A DNA stretch of 54,745 bases from Reyranella sp. Its GTDB lineage: Bacteria > Pseudomonadota > Alphaproteobacteria > Reyranellales > Reyranellaceae. The translations under genes and the position numbers were made by a program. Below, piece after piece: positions 31,241 to 40,774 of the stretch. The notes beneath the pieces were generated by a model. It made no database searches, was not told where the DNA came from, and saw nothing but the letters and a program-made list of their open reading frames with translations. The stretch lies in the NCBI GenBank assembly GCA_022844015.1, contig JALHMO010000019.1, forward strand, positions 1-54,745, in the 5' to 3' direction. Each line of letters opens with the position of its first letter. Position 1 is the stretch's first letter.

Positions 31241-33070
31241 ATGAGGGCATCGATGGCAAGCGAGGCAGGACCGATCGGAGCGAGCCGCGGCGAACGCGAG
31301 CCGGTATCGCCGGCGGGGACGCCGGGCAAGGCGCCCACGGTGGCCTTTGCGGCCGTCGAAGCTCTGTCGAGGTGGCTCGAGCAGATCCGCAAGGTGACAG
31401 TATCGGTGGCGGTCATCGTGGGCGTCGCCATCGTGGCCATCCTGGTGATCCGCGAGGTTTCCAAGGAAGGGATGGTCGTCGACCCGGTGATCGTGCAGCT
31501 GCCCGATCTCAGGACGGCGCCGACACCCGATCTCGCCGCGCAGCAGATTGCGGCCTCGCTCAACCTCATTCAGAGCGCCGGCGTCGCCGAATGGCAGCGG
31601 CTCTATGTCGATCAGTCGACCAACCCCATCGACCTCCAGGTTCCGGGAGCACCGCTCACCTTGCGCGCGAGCATTCGCGAGGTTGCGGCCCTGTTCGGCT
31701 TCACGCGGCCGACCATCCGGGCCTCGCTTGCCGTGCGCCGCGAGCCGGCCGGCTTCGTGGGATCGGTCAGCCTGGTCGGCGAGCATGGTGCGCGCGCGAC
31801 CTGTGAGGCAGCCAATGTCCCGTCGGGCGTCGACGAGGTTCTGGAATGCCTCGCCCTCGGCGTGATGACGCTGCGCGATCCCAAGGTAGCGGCGCTCCAC
31901 GTCTTTCGTACCGAGGAGAAGGCCTGCAACGACCTCGACGCGGCGCCGGCGCCCGATGCGTCGGACGCGGCGCGCGAGGAGCGGCGCATCCGCAACCGCC
32001 GCGAGCGCTGCGGCTTCGAGCGGACACAGGCGCTGATCGCCCGTACGCTCGAGAGCGGTCGCGAGGCCGACCTGCCCTGGGTACCCTACGTCTTCGGTAT
32101 GGTCCACCTGTCGCGCGCGGCGGCGCTGGCCGGCATCGACCGCGCGCAGCAACTCGGCGAGCTCGACCAGGCAATCGGCCGGTTCAGCGACACGCTCGGC
32201 CGCATGCCGAGCTCGCCTACCGCGCTTGCCGTCCTGATCGATGCCTACATCCGCAAGGGCGTGTCGATTCACGAGACCACGCCCGGCATGGCATGGACGG
32301 ACGATCGCGAATCGTCCCTGCAGTGGCAGCTCCATCTCGCAGAATCGACCTTCGCCCAGGCGGTGGAGAAACTGCGCCAGATGCCGCGGCGGCGCGATCG
32401 TTCGCTCGACGCCCTGGTTCGCCGTCTCGAGGGCCATCTGATCTACCGGCAATGGCTGCTCGCGGCGCATCGGCGAACGCAGCTGCCCCTGGCGACCGTG
32501 GCGATCGGCCAGCCGGCCGAGCTCGAGATGCTGACCGATGCGGCCAGCCGCTACGCCGCGGCGGTCGCCAATGGACCGCAATCCGCCGGTTTGCTCGTCG
32601 AATGGGGCGATGTCCTGCGCGGCATGGGCGAGTTCGACGGCGCGGTCGACAGGTACCTGCGGGCTGCCGACCTCAGCCCGGGCGATGCGGCACCGCGCCT
32701 GCGCATTGCCGTCGCCTATCTCGACCGGGTCGGCCATGGGCCGGTGCCTGCCGTGCCGATCCATCTCCTGGTCGCCCTGGGCGCGTCCTCGGCCTACCTG
32801 TCCTGGGCTTCACGAGGCGATCCCGATCCGACCTTCATCGGCCGCGTCGTGCGCGCGCTCGACCGCTCGGGGCATGGCGAGGATGCCACTGTCTTCAAGA
32901 CCTGCCTGGAGGAGGCACTCGACCCTGCGGGCGCATCTGACGCTCGCGGGGAGAAACGCTGGAAGCTGACCGCGGCACTCAAGCTGTGCATCGACAAGGC
33001 GATCGAGCAGGTGAACGGCCGTGTCGTCGCCGCGCCGCGCGCCTCAGTGGCGCCCGCCAGGGTCCGTTGA
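31241..33070 (+). CDS. Membrane-anchored protein with TPR-like C-terminal region, function unknown
   Basis: A 609-aa protein I do not recognise. Residues 1-48 are polar, 50-71 are one transmembrane helix (VTVSVAVIVGVAIVAILVI), and the rest should be periplasmic. The middle (about 75-230) looks mixed alpha/beta, with two cysteines near 190 and 202. The C-terminal half is helical and includes a TPR-like unit (LLVEWGDVLRGMGEFDGAVDRYLRAADLSPGDAAPRLRIA, about 465-505). TPR proteins usually hold partner proteins together. ATG 31241 or 31253 could be the start. Its last 27 bp overlap the 3' end of the convergent SDR gene. It may form a unit with the 105-aa protein upstream. Confidence 0.7.
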   Translation: MRASMASEAGPIGASRGEREPVSPAGTPGKAPTVAFAAVEALSRWLEQIRKVTVSVAVIVGVAIVAILVIREVSKEGMVVDPVIVQLPDLRTAPTPDLAAQQIAASLNLIQSAGVAEWQRLYVDQSTNPIDLQVPGAPLTLRASIREVAALFGFTRPTIRASLAVRREPAGFVGSVSLVGEHGARATCEAANVPSGVDEVLECLALGVMTLRDPKVAALHVFRTEEKACNDLDAAPAPDASDAAREERRIRNRRERCGFERTQALIARTLESGREADLPWVPYVFGMVHLSRAAALAGIDRAQQLGELDQAIGRFSDTLGRMPSSPTALAVLIDAYIRKGVSIHETTPGMAWTDDRESSLQWQLHLAESTFAQAVEKLRQMPRRRDRSLDALVRRLEGHLIYRQWLLAAHRRTQLPLATVAIGQPAELEMLTDAASRYAAAVANGPQSAGLLVEWGDVLRGMGEFDGAVDRYLRAADLSPGDAAPRLRIAVAYLDRVGHGPVPAVPIHLLVALGASSAYLSWASRGDPDPTFIGRVVRALDRSGHGEDATVFKTCLEEALDPAGASDARGEKRWKLTAALKLCIDKAIEQVNGRVVAAPRASVAPARVR

Positions 33071-33802
33071 GCGGGCGAGCGCCCCGTCGCCGGCCACCCA
33101 TTGGCCGTTCATCGTGCAGCCGGGCAGGGCGAGCTGGATCAGCGCCTCGCAATGCGCTTCAGGCGGCGTCTGCTGCGCCTCGTCCTCGCCGGGAAAGGCC
33201 TGGCTGCGCATCGCCGTTCGCATCGGCCCGGGATTGAACAGGTTGACGCGCACCGGCGTGTGCGCGACCTCGGCGGCGTAGATGCCGGCCAGCATGTCGA
33301 GTGCGGCCTTGCTCGCGGCGTAGGCGCCCCAGTAGGGCACCGGACGACGCGCGATGCCCGACGTCACGAAGATGGCGCGCCCGGCTTCGGAGCGGCGCAG
33401 CAGCGGGTCGAGCGAGCGGATCAGGCGCCAGTTCGCGGTCAGGTTCACCGCGATCACCTGGTCGAAGGTCTGCGGCTCGATATGGCCGAGCGGCGACAGG
33501 ACGCCCAACATGGCCGCATTGCCGAGCAGCACGTCGAGCCGGCCGAAGCGCTCATGGAGCGCGGCGCCGAGGCGATCGATGCCCGGCCCGTCGGTGACGT
33601 CGAGCGGCACCAGCGTCGCCGCGCCGCCGACGTCCTTGATCCTGTCGTCCAGCGCCTCGAGGCCGCCGACCGTCCGCGCCACCAGGATACAGTGTGCGCC
33701 TTCCCTGGCGTAAGCCAGGGCCGCCGCGGCGCCGAGGCCGCGCGAGGCGCCCGTGATCAGGGCGATGCGACCGGCCAGGCGGCCGGCACTGCCGGTGGAC
33801 AT
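33044..33802 (-). CDS. SDR-family NAD(P)-dependent oxidoreductase
   Basis: A 252-aa short-chain dehydrogenase. The cofactor loop TGASRGLG spans residues 17-24, DVTDGPG follows, LLGNAAML is the NAG-type motif, the catalytic Ser is in IFVTSGIA, and the catalytic YAASK is near 160. FNPGPMRTAM follows. Arg-rich residues after the first strand (VART) hint at NADP preference. Substrate is unknown. It is the last gene of the purF operon (9 bp after purF) and overlaps the tail of the plus-strand gene by 27 bp. This SDR-after-purF order is familiar in alphaproteobacteria. Confidence 0.9.
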   Translation of the reverse strand: MSTGSAGRLAGRIALITGASRGLGAAAALAYAREGAHCILVARTVGGLEALDDRIKDVGGAATLVPLDVTDGPGIDRLGAALHERFGRLDVLLGNAAMLGVLSPLGHIEPQTFDQVIAVNLTANWRLIRSLDPLLRRSEAGRAIFVTSGIARRPVPYWGAYAASKAALDMLAGIYAAEVAHTPVRVNLFNPGPMRTAMRSQAFPGEDEAQQTPPEAHCEALIQLALPGCTMNGQWVAGDGALARSTDPGGRH

Positions 33803-33811
33803 GCGCCGGTC

Positions 33812-35308
33812 TCAGGCCGGTTCGACGAGCAGGGAGAGCTGGCGGTCCTCGACGCCGAGCACGTCGTCGAGCGCGATCGGATAGTCGCCGGTGAAGCAGG
33901 CATCGCAGAAGGTCGGGTTGGCCGGATCGCGTCCCGGCAGGCCCATCGCCCGGTAGAGGCCGTCGATCGACAGGAAGGCCAGCGAATCGACGCCGATGAA
34001 CTTGGCCATGCCGGCGACGTCGTAGCGCGACGCCAGGAGCTTCGACCGCTCCGGTGTGTCGATGCCGTAGAAGCAGGGATCGGTGGTCGGCGGCGCGGCG
34101 ATGCGCATGTGCACCTCGCGCGCGCCGGCGCCGCGCACCATCTCGACGATCTTCATCGAGGTCGTGCCGCGCACGATCGAATCGTCGACCAGGATGACGC
34201 GCTTGCCTTCGATATGGGCGCGGTTCGCGTTGTGTTTCAGGCGTACGCCGAGATGGCGGATGTTGTCGGCGGGCTCGATGAAGGTGCGCCCGACATAGTG
34301 GTTGCGGATGATGCCGAGCTCGAACGGCAGGCCGGACTGGCGGGCGTAGCCGATCGCCGCCGGCACGCCGGAGTCGGGCACCGGCACGACCACGTCGGCC
34401 GGCACCGGGCTCTCCCTGGCGAGCTGCATGCCGATGCGCTTGCGCACGTCGTAGACGCCGACGCCTTCGACCCGCGAATCCGGCCGCGCGAAGTAGATGT
34501 GCTCGAAGACGCAGAAGCGGCGCTTTTCCCTGGTGAACGGCTTGATCGAGCGCAGGCCGGTGCCGTCGACGATGACGATCTCGCCCGGCTCGACGTCGCG
34601 CACGAAGCGGGCGCCGATGATATCGAGGGCGCAGCTCTCCGAGGTCAGGATCCAGGCATCGTCGAGCCGACCGATCACCAGCGGGCGCACGCCTCTCGGA
34701 TCGCGTACGCCGAGCAGCGCCTCGTTGGTCAGCAGCAGCAGCGAGTAGGCGCCCTTGACCCGGCCGAGCGCATCGATCAGCCGGTCGACCACGGTCGAGT
34801 AGTTCGAGCGGGCGACCAGGTGGTTGATGACCTCGGTGTCGGTGGTCGACTGGAACAGGCAACCCATCCGGACCAGCTCCTTGCGCAGCAGGTAGGCGTT
34901 GGTCAGGTTGCCGTTGTGGGCCAGGGCCAGGCCGCCGAAGTCGAAATCGGCGAAGATCGGCTGGATGTTGCGGTCCGACGAGCCGCCGGTGGTGGCGTAG
35001 CGGTTGTGGCCGATCGCCGCGTAGCCTTTCAGCGTGGCGATGATTGCCGGGTCGCCGAAGATGTCGCCGACCAGGCCGGCAGCGCGATGCTGGTGGAAGT
35101 GCCGGCCGTCGAAAGTGACGATGCCGGAGGCTTCCTGGCCGCGATGCTGCAGGGCGTGCAGGCCGAGGGCGGTGTGGGCGGCGGCATCGGACGTCCCGAA
35201 GATGCCGAACAACGCACACTCCTCGTGAAACTTGTCGAGGTCGTTGTCTATGCGTTGGGGGGCACTGGACACGGCGGGGTTATAGCTGGTGTCCGCCACC
35301 CGCGCCAT
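33812..35308 (-). CDS. purF: Amidophosphoribosyltransferase
   Basis: A 498-aa enzyme for the first step of purine synthesis: PRPP plus glutamine to phosphoribosylamine. After a propeptide of about 30 residues comes the N-terminal nucleophile Cys in EECALFGIFG, with HRGQEASGI and GHNRYATTGGSS of the glutaminase domain. The phosphoribosyltransferase domain has VILVDDSIVRGTT, the PRPP loop. Cysteines in RRFCVFEHIYF, DPCFYGID and FCDACFTGDYP match the four ligands of the [4Fe-4S] cluster in the B. subtilis-type enzyme. ATG 35308 (10 bp after cvpA) is used; GTG 35272 would give a shorter propeptide. It is co-transcribed with cvpA, as in many proteobacteria. Confidence 0.96.
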   Translation of the reverse strand: MARVADTSYNPAVSSAPQRIDNDLDKFHEECALFGIFGTSDAAAHTALGLHALQHRGQEASGIVTFDGRHFHQHRAAGLVGDIFGDPAIIATLKGYAAIGHNRYATTGGSSDRNIQPIFADFDFGGLALAHNGNLTNAYLLRKELVRMGCLFQSTTDTEVINHLVARSNYSTVVDRLIDALGRVKGAYSLLLLTNEALLGVRDPRGVRPLVIGRLDDAWILTSESCALDIIGARFVRDVEPGEIVIVDGTGLRSIKPFTREKRRFCVFEHIYFARPDSRVEGVGVYDVRKRIGMQLARESPVPADVVVPVPDSGVPAAIGYARQSGLPFELGIIRNHYVGRTFIEPADNIRHLGVRLKHNANRAHIEGKRVILVDDSIVRGTTSMKIVEMVRGAGAREVHMRIAAPPTTDPCFYGIDTPERSKLLASRYDVAGMAKFIGVDSLAFLSIDGLYRAMGLPGRDPANPTFCDACFTGDYPIALDDVLGVEDRQLSLLVEPA

Positions 35309-35318
35309 CAAGGAAAAG

Positions 35319-35915
35319 TCACTGCGGCTTGGTTTCCGTCTCCTTGGGCTCCGCATCGGCGGGCGCCGCCGGGGAAGGCGGGGACATCAGGCCTTCGCCC
35401 CGGCCCTGGAGGCGGGTCCGGAAGCCGGGCGGCAGGTAAGGCTCGATGAAACCCGCCATTTCCTTGATCATAGGGAAGGTGGCGCCGCCCTCGACCGCCG
35501 GCGGCAGCTGGCGAGGCCCGAGATAGCCGTAGAACAGAAAGGCGGCCCCGAGGGCAGCCCAGGCGCACAGCACGCCGAAGCCGGCACCCAGGATCCGGTC
35601 GGGCCGGCCCAGCGGGCTCGCCCGGACGGCCCGCGACAGGGCGTTGGTGGCCATTACCAGGACGATCAAGGCGCCGACGAAAACCACCAGCATGGAAATG
35701 AAGTAGGCCAGCTCGGTGCTGCCGACGAGCTTCTCGATCTCCGGCTGGACGAGCTTGGCGTAGTTGAGCGCGAGCCAGCCCGCACCGATCCAGGAGGCGA
35801 TGAACAGCACGGAATGGGCGAAGCCGCTCGACATGCCGATCAGGGCGCCGAAGACGGCGACGGCCGCGACGGCGACGTCGAAAACGGTGATCCCTAGCTG
35901 CTCCATCGTCTCCAT
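35319..35915 (-). CDS. cvpA: CvpA family membrane protein
   Basis: A 198-aa protein with four hydrophobic helices in the first 140 residues (ITVFDVAVAAVAVFGALIGMSSGF, VLFIASWIGAGWLAL, FISMLVVFVGALIVLVMA, ILGAGFGVLCAWAALGAA) and a Pro/Glu-rich cytoplasmic tail. CvpA is needed for colicin V production in E. coli and affects envelope homeostasis; its exact action is unclear. ATG 35915 is preceded by CGGAG; ATG 35906 would lose three residues. It sits 12 bp after radA and 10 bp before purF on the same strand. Confidence 0.9.
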   Translation of the reverse strand: METMEQLGITVFDVAVAAVAVFGALIGMSSGFAHSVLFIASWIGAGWLALNYAKLVQPEIEKLVGSTELAYFISMLVVFVGALIVLVMATNALSRAVRASPLGRPDRILGAGFGVLCAWAALGAAFLFYGYLGPRQLPPAVEGGATFPMIKEMAGFIEPYLPPGFRTRLQGRGEGLMSPPSPAAPADAEPKETETKPQ

Positions 35916-35927
35916 ACGCTCCGAGGC

Positions 35928-37376
<1,449 letters not shown>

Positions 37377-37413
37377 CAGGGCCTTGCCCGGCCCGAGAGG
37401 GGGTGTTCAGCCA

Positions 37414-37648
37414 GTCCTCTCCACCCGCGCGAGCGGGGGGAGAGGAAGGGGCCCCACGCGAAGCGTGGGGGAGGAGAGGTGGGTCGTTGGCACATCTTCG
37501 CCGTCAGACGATTGGATCGATATGGGCCGCTTCTCGGACAACGACCCCGTGACCCACCTCTCCTAGCCTCTCCCTCCGCTTTGCGGGCGGAGAGGGACAT
37601 GAGTCGGGTCCACTCCGCGGTGGTTGCGGCGGGCAGGAGAATGAGAAG
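37414..37648. repeat. Long palindromic intergenic repeat, family C (copy 1)
   Basis: Left part: AGTCCTCTCC, a CCCGCGCGAGCGGG hairpin, GAGAGGAAGGGG, CCCCACGCGAAGCGTGGGG and GAGGAGAGGTGGGT. Right part: GACCCACCTCTCCTA, CCTCTCC, CCGCTTTGCGGGCGG and AGAGGGACATGAGT. The two halves pair with each other (GAGAGGTGGGT with ACCCACCTCTC) around a unique centre of about 50 bases. It lies between mlaF and radA. Confidence 0.85.
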
Positions 37649-37662
37649 AGCAGCTCGCGCCC

Positions 37663-38439
37663 TCACAGCTTCCGGACCTGCATCTGGATCGGGCCTTCGG
37701 CGCGGCCGTGGATGAACTGGTCGACGCGCGGGTCGCCCGACCGGTCGATCTCGCCGACCGGGCCCTGCCAGATCAGGCGGCCCTCGTGCAGCATGGCGAT
37801 ACGATGGCCGATCTTGCGGGCCGACGCCATGTCGTGGGTGATCGAGACGGCGGTCGCCCCGAGATCGCTCACGCATTTCACGATCAGGTCGTTGATCACG
37901 TCGGCCATGATCGGGTCGAGGCCGGTGGTCGGCTCGTCGAAGAAGATGATTTCCGGCTCGCGCGCGATGGCGCGGGCGAGCGCGACACGTTTCTGCATGC
38001 CGCCGCTCAGCTCGGACGGGAACAGCTCGCCGATCTCGGGGCCGAGGCCGACGGCGCCCAGCTTGGCCAGCGCCACGTCGCGCGCCTTCTGCGGCGCCAT
38101 CCCGTCGCTCTGGATCGGCCCGAAGGCGACGTTCTCCCACACCCGCAGCGAGTCGAACAGCGCGCCGCCCTGGAACAGCATGCCGAACTTGCGCATGACC
38201 CGCTCGCGCTGGCGGCTGCCGAGCGTCGTGGTTTCCTCGCTGTCGACATGGATCGCGCCGGAATCGGGCTGCATGAGGCCGAGGATGCATTTCAGCAGCA
38301 CCGACTTGCCGGTGCCCGACCCGCCGATCACCACGACGGACTCGCGCGGCGCGACCGCAAGGTCGATGCCCTGCAGCACCTTTTTCGGGCCGAACGACTT
38401 GGTGACGCCGCGCAGCAGGATTTTGGCGGGGACGGTCAC
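37663..38439 (-). CDS. mlaF: Lipid-transport ABC ATPase (MlaF-like)
   Basis: A 258-aa ATPase of the MlaF/Ttg2A group that drives phospholipid movement between the membranes. Walker A is GGSGTGKSVLLK (about residue 40), the Q-loop region is GMLFQGGALFDSLRVWENV (the GALFDS phrase is typical of Mla/Mce ATPases), the signature is ELSGGMQKRVALARA, and Walker B is IIFFDEPTTGLDP. GTG 38439 overlaps the stop of mlaE by four bases (GTGA). It should bind the cytoplasmic face of MlaE. No MCE-domain (MlaD) gene follows; instead comes a repeat and then radA. Confidence 0.9.
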   Translation of the reverse strand: MTVPAKILLRGVTKSFGPKKVLQGIDLAVAPRESVVVIGGSGTGKSVLLKCILGLMQPDSGAIHVDSEETTTLGSRQRERVMRKFGMLFQGGALFDSLRVWENVAFGPIQSDGMAPQKARDVALAKLGAVGLGPEIGELFPSELSGGMQKRVALARAIAREPEIIFFDEPTTGLDPIMADVINDLIVKCVSDLGATAVSITHDMASARKIGHRIAMLHEGRLIWQGPVGEIDRSGDPRVDQFIHGRAEGPIQMQVRKL

Positions 38440-39215
38440 AGCGCGAAGAACATCTCGGTGATGAAGTAGTTGAAGGTCAGGATCAGGATCGACGCCGAGA
38501 CCACCGCGTTCGTCGTCGCCATGCCGACGCCCTGCGCGCCGCCGCGCGAGGTGTAGCCGTGGTAGCAGCCCATCAGGGTGATCAGGAAGCCGAACACGGC
38601 GGCCTTCACCAGGCCGGAGAAGACGTCCTGGAACTCGAGGAAGTCCATCGTGTTGCGCAGGTAGGCGACGTCGTTGAAGTCGAGCTTGTAGACGCCGACC
38701 AGGAAGCCGCCGAGCACGCCGATGATATCGGCGATCAGCACCAGGATGGGCAGGGTGACGATGCCGGCGATCAGGCGCGGCACCACGAGATAGCGGAACG
38801 GGTCGGTAGACAGCGTGGTGAGCGCGTCGATCTGCTCGGTGACCCGCATGGTGCCGATCTCGGCCGCCATGGCCGCGCCGACCCGGCCGGCCACCATGAG
38901 CCCGGCCAGCACCGGGCCGAGCTCGCGGGTCAGCGACACCACGACCACGTTGGGGATGGCGCTCTCGGCCGAGAAGCGGGCGAACCCGGTGTAGCTCTGC
39001 AGGGCCAGCACCATGCCGGTGAAGATCGCCGTCAGGCCGACCACCGGCAGCGAGTAATAGCCGATCTCCATGATCTGCCGGGCGATCTGCCGGCCGTACC
39101 ACGGCGGCCGCAGGCCCTGGCGGACGGCATGGAAGGCGAAGGCGCTGACGGCGCCGATCGCCGTCAGGAAGGCGAGCGTCATGCGCCCGAGCACGGTCAC
39201 GATCGGCAGGGTCAC
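38436..39215 (-). CDS. mlaE: Lipid-transport ABC permease (MlaE family)
   Basis: A 259-aa inner-membrane permease, MlaE/YrbE-like. Characteristic are YSLPVVGLTAIFTGMVLALQSYTGF, the conserved SLTRELGPVLAGLMVAGRVGAAMAAEIGTMRVTEQIDAL block (split here over two helices), and CYHGYTSRGGAQGVG near the end. It would form the membrane channel with MlaF. GTG 39215 overlaps the alr stop by four bases (GTGA), and its own stop overlaps mlaF in the same way, so alr-mlaE-mlaF are tightly coupled. An ATG at 39182 is possible but would break the overlap pattern. Confidence 0.9.
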   Translation of the reverse strand: MTLPIVTVLGRMTLAFLTAIGAVSAFAFHAVRQGLRPPWYGRQIARQIMEIGYYSLPVVGLTAIFTGMVLALQSYTGFARFSAESAIPNVVVVSLTRELGPVLAGLMVAGRVGAAMAAEIGTMRVTEQIDALTTLSTDPFRYLVVPRLIAGIVTLPILVLIADIIGVLGGFLVGVYKLDFNDVAYLRNTMDFLEFQDVFSGLVKAAVFGFLITLMGCYHGYTSRGGAQGVGMATTNAVVSASILILTFNYFITEMFFAL

Positions 39216-40354
39216 GAGGCAGTCTCCGGGCGATCGACGTAGAGGCGGGCATAGCGCCGTCCGAGGGCGGTCATCACCTCGTAGGCATTGGTGCGGGCAT
39301 GGTCGGCGAGATCCTCCGCCGTCACGTGACGGCCCAGCACCTCGACCGTCGCGCCGAGCTGGCTTTCGCTCTCGGGGATGTCGGTCACGTCGATCGTCAC
39401 GAGGTCCATCGAGATGCGCCCGATCACCGGCACGCGATGGCCGGCGAGGTAGACGTGCGTTCGGTTGATGAGCGTGCGGAAGTAGCCGTCGGCATATCCA
39501 AGGGCGATCGTGGCGATGCGGCTCGGCCGGGCGGACCGCCACGCCCCACCGTATCCAACGGTCTGAAGAGCGTCAATTCGCCGGGTCTGCAGGATGCGTG
39601 CCTGCAGCGACACGACCGGCAGCATGGGATTGGCCTCGCCGGGCAGGGGATTGATGCCGTAGATCGCCGCGCCGGGGCGCAGCAGGTCGAAATGGTAGTC
39701 CGGCCCGAGGAAGATGCCCGAGGAGTTGGCGAGCGACGCCGGCGCCCCCGGCATGGTGCGGAGGAAATTGCGGAAGCGCGACAGCTGCTCGCCATTGACC
39801 GGGTTGGCCTGCTCCTCCGACGCCACCAGATGGCTCATCAGCAGCGCCAGGCGCAGGCCGCGCAGGCGGCCGCGCTCGCTGGCGAGGGCCTGCGCCTCGT
39901 CGGGCGAGAAGCCCAGGCGATGCATGCCGGTGTCGATGTGGATGATCGCGTCGAGCGGCCGGCTGAAGCGCTGCGCGGCGGCGCGCCAGGCATTGAGCTG
40001 GCCGAGATGGTTGAGCGCGGGCGTCAGCCGATGCTCGACGAAGTCGCCGTCGGTGCCGGGCAGCAGGCCGTTGAGGACGCAGATCGGATGATCGGGCACG
40101 ACGGCGCGCAGCGCGATGCCCTCGTCGAGGTGGGCGACGAAGAACTGCCGGCAGCCTTCCGCCGCCAGGCGCGGCCCGACGATCGCGGCGCCGGTGCCGT
40201 AGGCGTCGGCCTTGAGCACCGCGGCGCAATCGATCGGCCTGCCGTCGGCGCGGCCGGCGTCGCGCAGGCCGCGCCAGTTGGCGGCTATCGCGCCGAGGTC
40301 GATCGTCAGGATCGCGCCGGCCCGCCGAGCGGCGTTATCGTCCGGGGCAGACAT
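39212..40354 (-). CDS. alr: Alanine racemase, PLP-dependent
   Basis: A 380-aa enzyme making D-alanine for peptidoglycan. The PLP lysine is Lys48 in AAVLKADAYGTG; the opposing catalytic Tyr is expected in the TVGYGGAWR segment; HIDTGMHRLGF and NSSGIFLG line the cofactor site, and GRISMDLVTIDVT is the C-terminal domain signature. ATG 40354 is chosen because the fold (ILTIDLGAIAANWR) begins right after it; the longer frame runs into unrelated upstream sequence. It is separated from dnaB by 420 bp containing a family C repeat, and is coupled to mlaE by a GTGA overlap. Confidence 0.94.
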   Translation of the reverse strand: MSAPDDNAARRAGAILTIDLGAIAANWRGLRDAGRADGRPIDCAAVLKADAYGTGAAIVGPRLAAEGCRQFFVAHLDEGIALRAVVPDHPICVLNGLLPGTDGDFVEHRLTPALNHLGQLNAWRAAAQRFSRPLDAIIHIDTGMHRLGFSPDEAQALASERGRLRGLRLALLMSHLVASEEQANPVNGEQLSRFRNFLRTMPGAPASLANSSGIFLGPDYHFDLLRPGAAIYGINPLPGEANPMLPVVSLQARILQTRRIDALQTVGYGGAWRSARPSRIATIALGYADGYFRTLINRTHVYLAGHRVPVIGRISMDLVTIDVTDIPESESQLGATVEVLGRHVTAEDLADHARTNAYEVMTALGRRYARLYVDRPETAS

Positions 40355-40774
40355 TGGTCGAATCCAGGCCGTCATCGTCGCGGATGGCATCGTGATCGAC
40401 AAGGCCTTGCCCCCAGGGCACACGCCTGACGACACGCTCGTCATTCTCCTCCCCAGCGGCGCCACGACGGCGTGGATACATCTCAGGTTCAAGCTCCCGG
40501 AAATGGGAGAAGCCGTTCATGAGTCCTCTCCGCCCGCGCAGGCGGGGGGAGAGGAAGGGGCCCCACGCGAAGCGTGGGGGAGGAGAGGTGGGTGGTCGCG
40601 ACACGATCGATGCCTGGGTGGTGATTGATCTCCTTGCGGGCAACGACCCCATGACCCACCTCTCCTAACCTCTCCCCCCGCTTCGCGGGCGGAGAGGAAC
40701 ATGAGTTGCGTCCACTCCGTGGCAGCGAAGCTGGGGAGGGAAAATGAGAACGTCTCGACCAGTCCCGGCATGCC
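40355..40774. other. alr-dnaB intergenic stretch with repeat
   Basis: The right half is a family C repeat (40521-40749). The left 160 bases hold no recognised gene, though a plus-strand frame reads GRIQAVIVADGIVIDKALPP without a start codon (see findings). The stretch probably holds a promoter for alr-mlaE-mlaF. Confidence 0.5.
40521..40749. repeat. Long palindromic intergenic repeat, family C (copy 2)
   Basis: Nearly the same left half as 37414-37487 (GAGTCCTCTCC, GGAAGGGGCCCCACGCGAAG, GTGGGGGAGGAGAGGTGGGT) and right half (CAACGACCCCATGACCCACC, TCTCCTAACCTCTCC, CGCTTCGCGGGCGG, ATGAG, TCCACTCCG). The centre differs. Same orientation as copy 1, and the pair brackets mlaF-mlaE-alr. Confidence 0.85.

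Noticed and set aside
37414..40749. CRISPR-like array from the repeated sequences near radA and dnaB
   Set aside because: There are only two long palindromic copies over 3 kb with no regular short repeats or spacers and no cas genes; they are REP-like intergenic elements.
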